Assembly (NCBI GenBank): GCA_001873005.1
Contig: MNYE01000036.1
Location: 1-5,420, forward strand
Direction: 5' to 3'
From: Dehalococcoidia bacterium CG2_30_46_9
GTDB taxonomy: Bacteria; Chloroflexota; Dehalococcoidia; GIF9; AB-539-J10
DNA length: 5,420 nt
A program made the translations under genes and the position numbers. Positions 3,948 through 5,420 of this stretch are shown in pieces; positions within the stretch are counted from its first letter, which is position 1, and each line of letters begins with the position of its first letter. The notes beneath the pieces were generated by a model. That model was given only the letters and a program-made list of their open reading frames with translations, ran no database searches and had not been told where the DNA came from.

Positions 3948-5420
3948 GTGAAGACCTATTTGGCACCAAAATTTTTAGTAAGAAGAGACTCTGAGCGATG
4001 TATACAGTGTCAGGTTTGTGTCAACCAGTGTACCTTTGACACCCACTACTATGATACCGAAGACGGCGAGGTAAGGAGTCGAGAGGAGAACTGTGTCGGG
4101 TGCCATCGCTGCGTGCTCTTTTGCCCTACCCGGGCGCTGACTATTAGCCGAAACCCACTAGACTATCGGGAGAACTATAACTGGCGTCCCGAGGTTATTG
4201 AGGATATCCTTAAGCAAGCAGAGACTGGTGGGGTACTCCTTACCGGGATGGGCGATGACAAAGGCCAGCGCATTTACTGGGACCATCTGGTGCTTAACGC
4301 CAGCCAGGTGACCAACCCATCCATTGACCCACTCCGTGAGCCAATGGAGCTTATCACTTATCTGGGGCGAAAACCCGACCAAGTTGCCCTGAATCAAGTT
4401 CAGGGCGAACCGGGTTCTTTCAACCTGAAGACAGAACTAGCTCCCCAGGTAAAACTGGAGGTTCCCGTGATGTTTGCTGCCATGTCCTATGGCGCGGTAA
4501 GCCTGAACGTGCACGAGTCACTAGCCAGAGCAGCCACTGAAATGGGTACCCTGTGGAACACTGGTGAAGGAGGGCTTCACCCCAAGCTATACAGGTATGG
4601 CAATAATACTATCGTTCAGGTAGCGTCGGGACGCTTTGGTGTCCATCCTGAGTACCTCGATGTGGCCAAAATAATCGAGATTAAAATTGGCCAGGGTGCC
4701 AAGCCTGGAATTGGTGGACACCTTCCAGGAGAGAAGGTAAGTGCCGAGGTATCGTTGACCCGGATGATTCCCCAGGGCACCGACGCCCTATCGCCGGCAC
4801 CGCAGCATGATATCTACTCCATTGAGGACCTGGCGCAGCTTATATATGCTCTGAAGGAGGCAACAAACTATACTAAGCCGATATCGGTGAAGATTGCCGC
4901 TGTGCACAACTCAGCCGCGATTGCCAGCGGCATGGTCCGAGCTGGCGCTGACATCATTGTTCTTGATGGTCTAAGGGGAGCTACTGGCGCCGCTCCCAAG
5001 ATCATTCGGGACAATGTAGGGATCCCTGTTGAGATGGCACTGGCTTCAGTGGATAGCCGTTTGCGCCAGGAGGGCATTCGAAATCAAGCTTCCATTGTGG
5101 TCTCTGGTGGTATCAGAAATAGTGGTGATGTAGCCAAGGCCATTGCTCTAGGTGCCGATGCTGTTTACATCGGTACAGCAGCCTTAGTTGCCTTGGGTTG
5201 CACTGTCTGCCAACAATGCCATACCGGCAAGTGTGCCTGGGGCATCTGTACTACTGACCTCCGCCTGACGAAGAGGGTGAATCCTGAGATTGGTGCCCGC
5301 CGGCTAGCTAACCTGCTTCGTGGCTGGAGCATTGAGATTAAGGATATACTTGGTGGTCTGGGAGTCAACGCCGTGGAGAGCCTGCGCGGCAACCGTTTAC
5401 ACCTTAGGGGCATCGGGCTT
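3948..5420 (+). CDS. Archaeal-type glutamate synthase FMN subunit with N-terminal 2x[4Fe-4S] ferredoxin domain, GltB2 (3' end beyond window)
   Basis: This is the catalytic subunit of a split GOGAT, which reductively aminates 2-oxoglutarate to glutamate at an FMN site. The frame is open for 491 codons to the window end; related proteins are about 500 residues, so little is missing. The N-terminal ferredoxin domain has Cys18-x2-Cys21-x2-Cys24-x3-Cys28 and Cys49-x2-Cys52-x2-Cys55-x3-Cys59-Pro, two [4Fe-4S] sites. The FMN barrel starts near residue 172 with VPVMFAAMSYGAVS, then NTGEGG, KIGQGAKPGIGGHLPGEKV, ISVKIA and GGIRNSGDVAKAIALGADAVYIGTAAL. The [3Fe-4S] motif is Cys418-x5-Cys424-x4-Cys429. 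The glycine loop reads DGLRGATGAAP (340-350), with Ala345 and Arg343 where I would expect a more glycine-rich DGxxGGTGAAP. Palindrome copy 8 is translated as LNQVQG (148-153) in the linker between the ferredoxin and FMN domains. The start is GTG with AAGGGGAG upstream. It probably works with the GltB1-type protein upstream; the electron donor may be ferredoxin or the upstream flavoprotein (inference). Confidence 0.93.
   Translation, partial: MKTYLAPKFLVRRDSERCIQCQVCVNQCTFDTHYYDTEDGEVRSREENCVGCHRCVLFCPTRALTISRNPLDYRENYNWRPEVIEDILKQAETGGVLLTGMGDDKGQRIYWDHLVLNASQVTNPSIDPLREPMELITYLGRKPDQVALNQVQGEPGSFNLKTELAPQVKLEVPVMFAAMSYGAVSLNVHESLARAATEMGTLWNTGEGGLHPKLYRYGNNTIVQVASGRFGVHPEYLDVAKIIEIKIGQGAKPGIGGHLPGEKVSAEVSLTRMIPQGTDALSPAPQHDIYSIEDLAQLIYALKEATNYTKPISVKIAAVHNSAAIASGMVRAGADIIVLDGLRGATGAAPKIIRDNVGIPVEMALASVDSRLRQEGIRNQASIVVSGGIRNSGDVAKAIALGADAVYIGTAALVALGCTVCQQCHTGKCAWGICTTDLRLTKRVNPEIGARRLANLLRGWSIEIKDILGGLGVNAVESLRGNRLHLRGIGL
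4387..4405 (+). repeat. Palindromic element copy 8 (in GltB2-type coding sequence)
   Basis: CCCTGAA-TCAAG-TTCAGGG, identical to copy 6. Flanking G4386 and C4406 extend the arms to 8 bp. It is read as LNQVQG at residues 148-153, in the linker after TYLGRKPD and before the FMN domain. No further copy is seen in the remaining kilobase. Confidence 0.93.

Noticed and set aside
800..4405. Reading the eight palindromes as a CRISPR array
   Set aside because: Spacing is irregular (168 to 1088 bp), orientation is mixed, and the intervening DNA is conserved coding sequence.
4502..4620. Half-sites CCTGAA (4502-4507) and TTCAGG (4615-4620) as a ninth element
   Set aside because: The two halves are over 100 bp apart and lack the N5 centre. 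These hexamers are expected by chance and fall in conserved protein sequence.

Overview
The window is a compact, single-strand (+) bacterial operon segment at moderate GC. It links histidine biosynthesis with a split, archaeal-type ferredoxin-linked glutamate synthase (GOGAT). The layout is: the 3' part of hisH (1-459); an FAD/NAD(P)-dependent oxidoreductase (517-1893); a stand-alone class-II glutamine amidotransferase of the GOGAT GltB1 type (1919-3103); hisF (3140-3937); and a ferredoxin plus FMN-domain GOGAT subunit of the GltB2 type (3948 to beyond the right edge). No intergenic gap exceeds 60 bp, so co-transcription is likely. No RNA gene, CRISPR array, transposase or convincing terminator is visible.

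How the genes work together: HisH and HisF are the two halves of imidazole-glycerol-phosphate synthase. HisH hydrolyses glutamine and the ammonia is passed to HisF. The GltB1-like and GltB2-like proteins would together convert glutamine plus 2-oxoglutarate to two glutamates, using reducing power that could come from ferredoxin or from the neighbouring flavoprotein. A GltB3-type (GXGXG) subunit gene would be expected just past the right edge. The two pathways are physically interleaved: hisF lies between two GOGAT subunit genes, and hisH is separated from hisF by two genes.

The most unusual content is a family of eight near-identical 19-bp palindromes (CCCTGAA-N5-TTCAGGG; one copy has compensating end changes) scattered through four of the five genes. 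Every copy is inside a reading frame, is translated, and leaves the gene intact. They add a short peptide, LxxVQG or PExxSG, at what look like loops or C-terminal tails. This resembles protein-coding palindromic elements such as the Rickettsia RPEs, and REP-type palindromes, rather than ordinary intergenic repeats. A separate run of 7-bp units fills the gap before hisF.

Organism: the split GOGAT with separate amidotransferase and ferredoxin/FMN subunits, a flavoprotein neighbour and iron-sulfur proteins suggest an anaerobic bacterium. A Dehalococcoidia-like Chloroflexota is my best guess, but this is recollection-based inference with low to moderate confidence. No marker in the window settles it.
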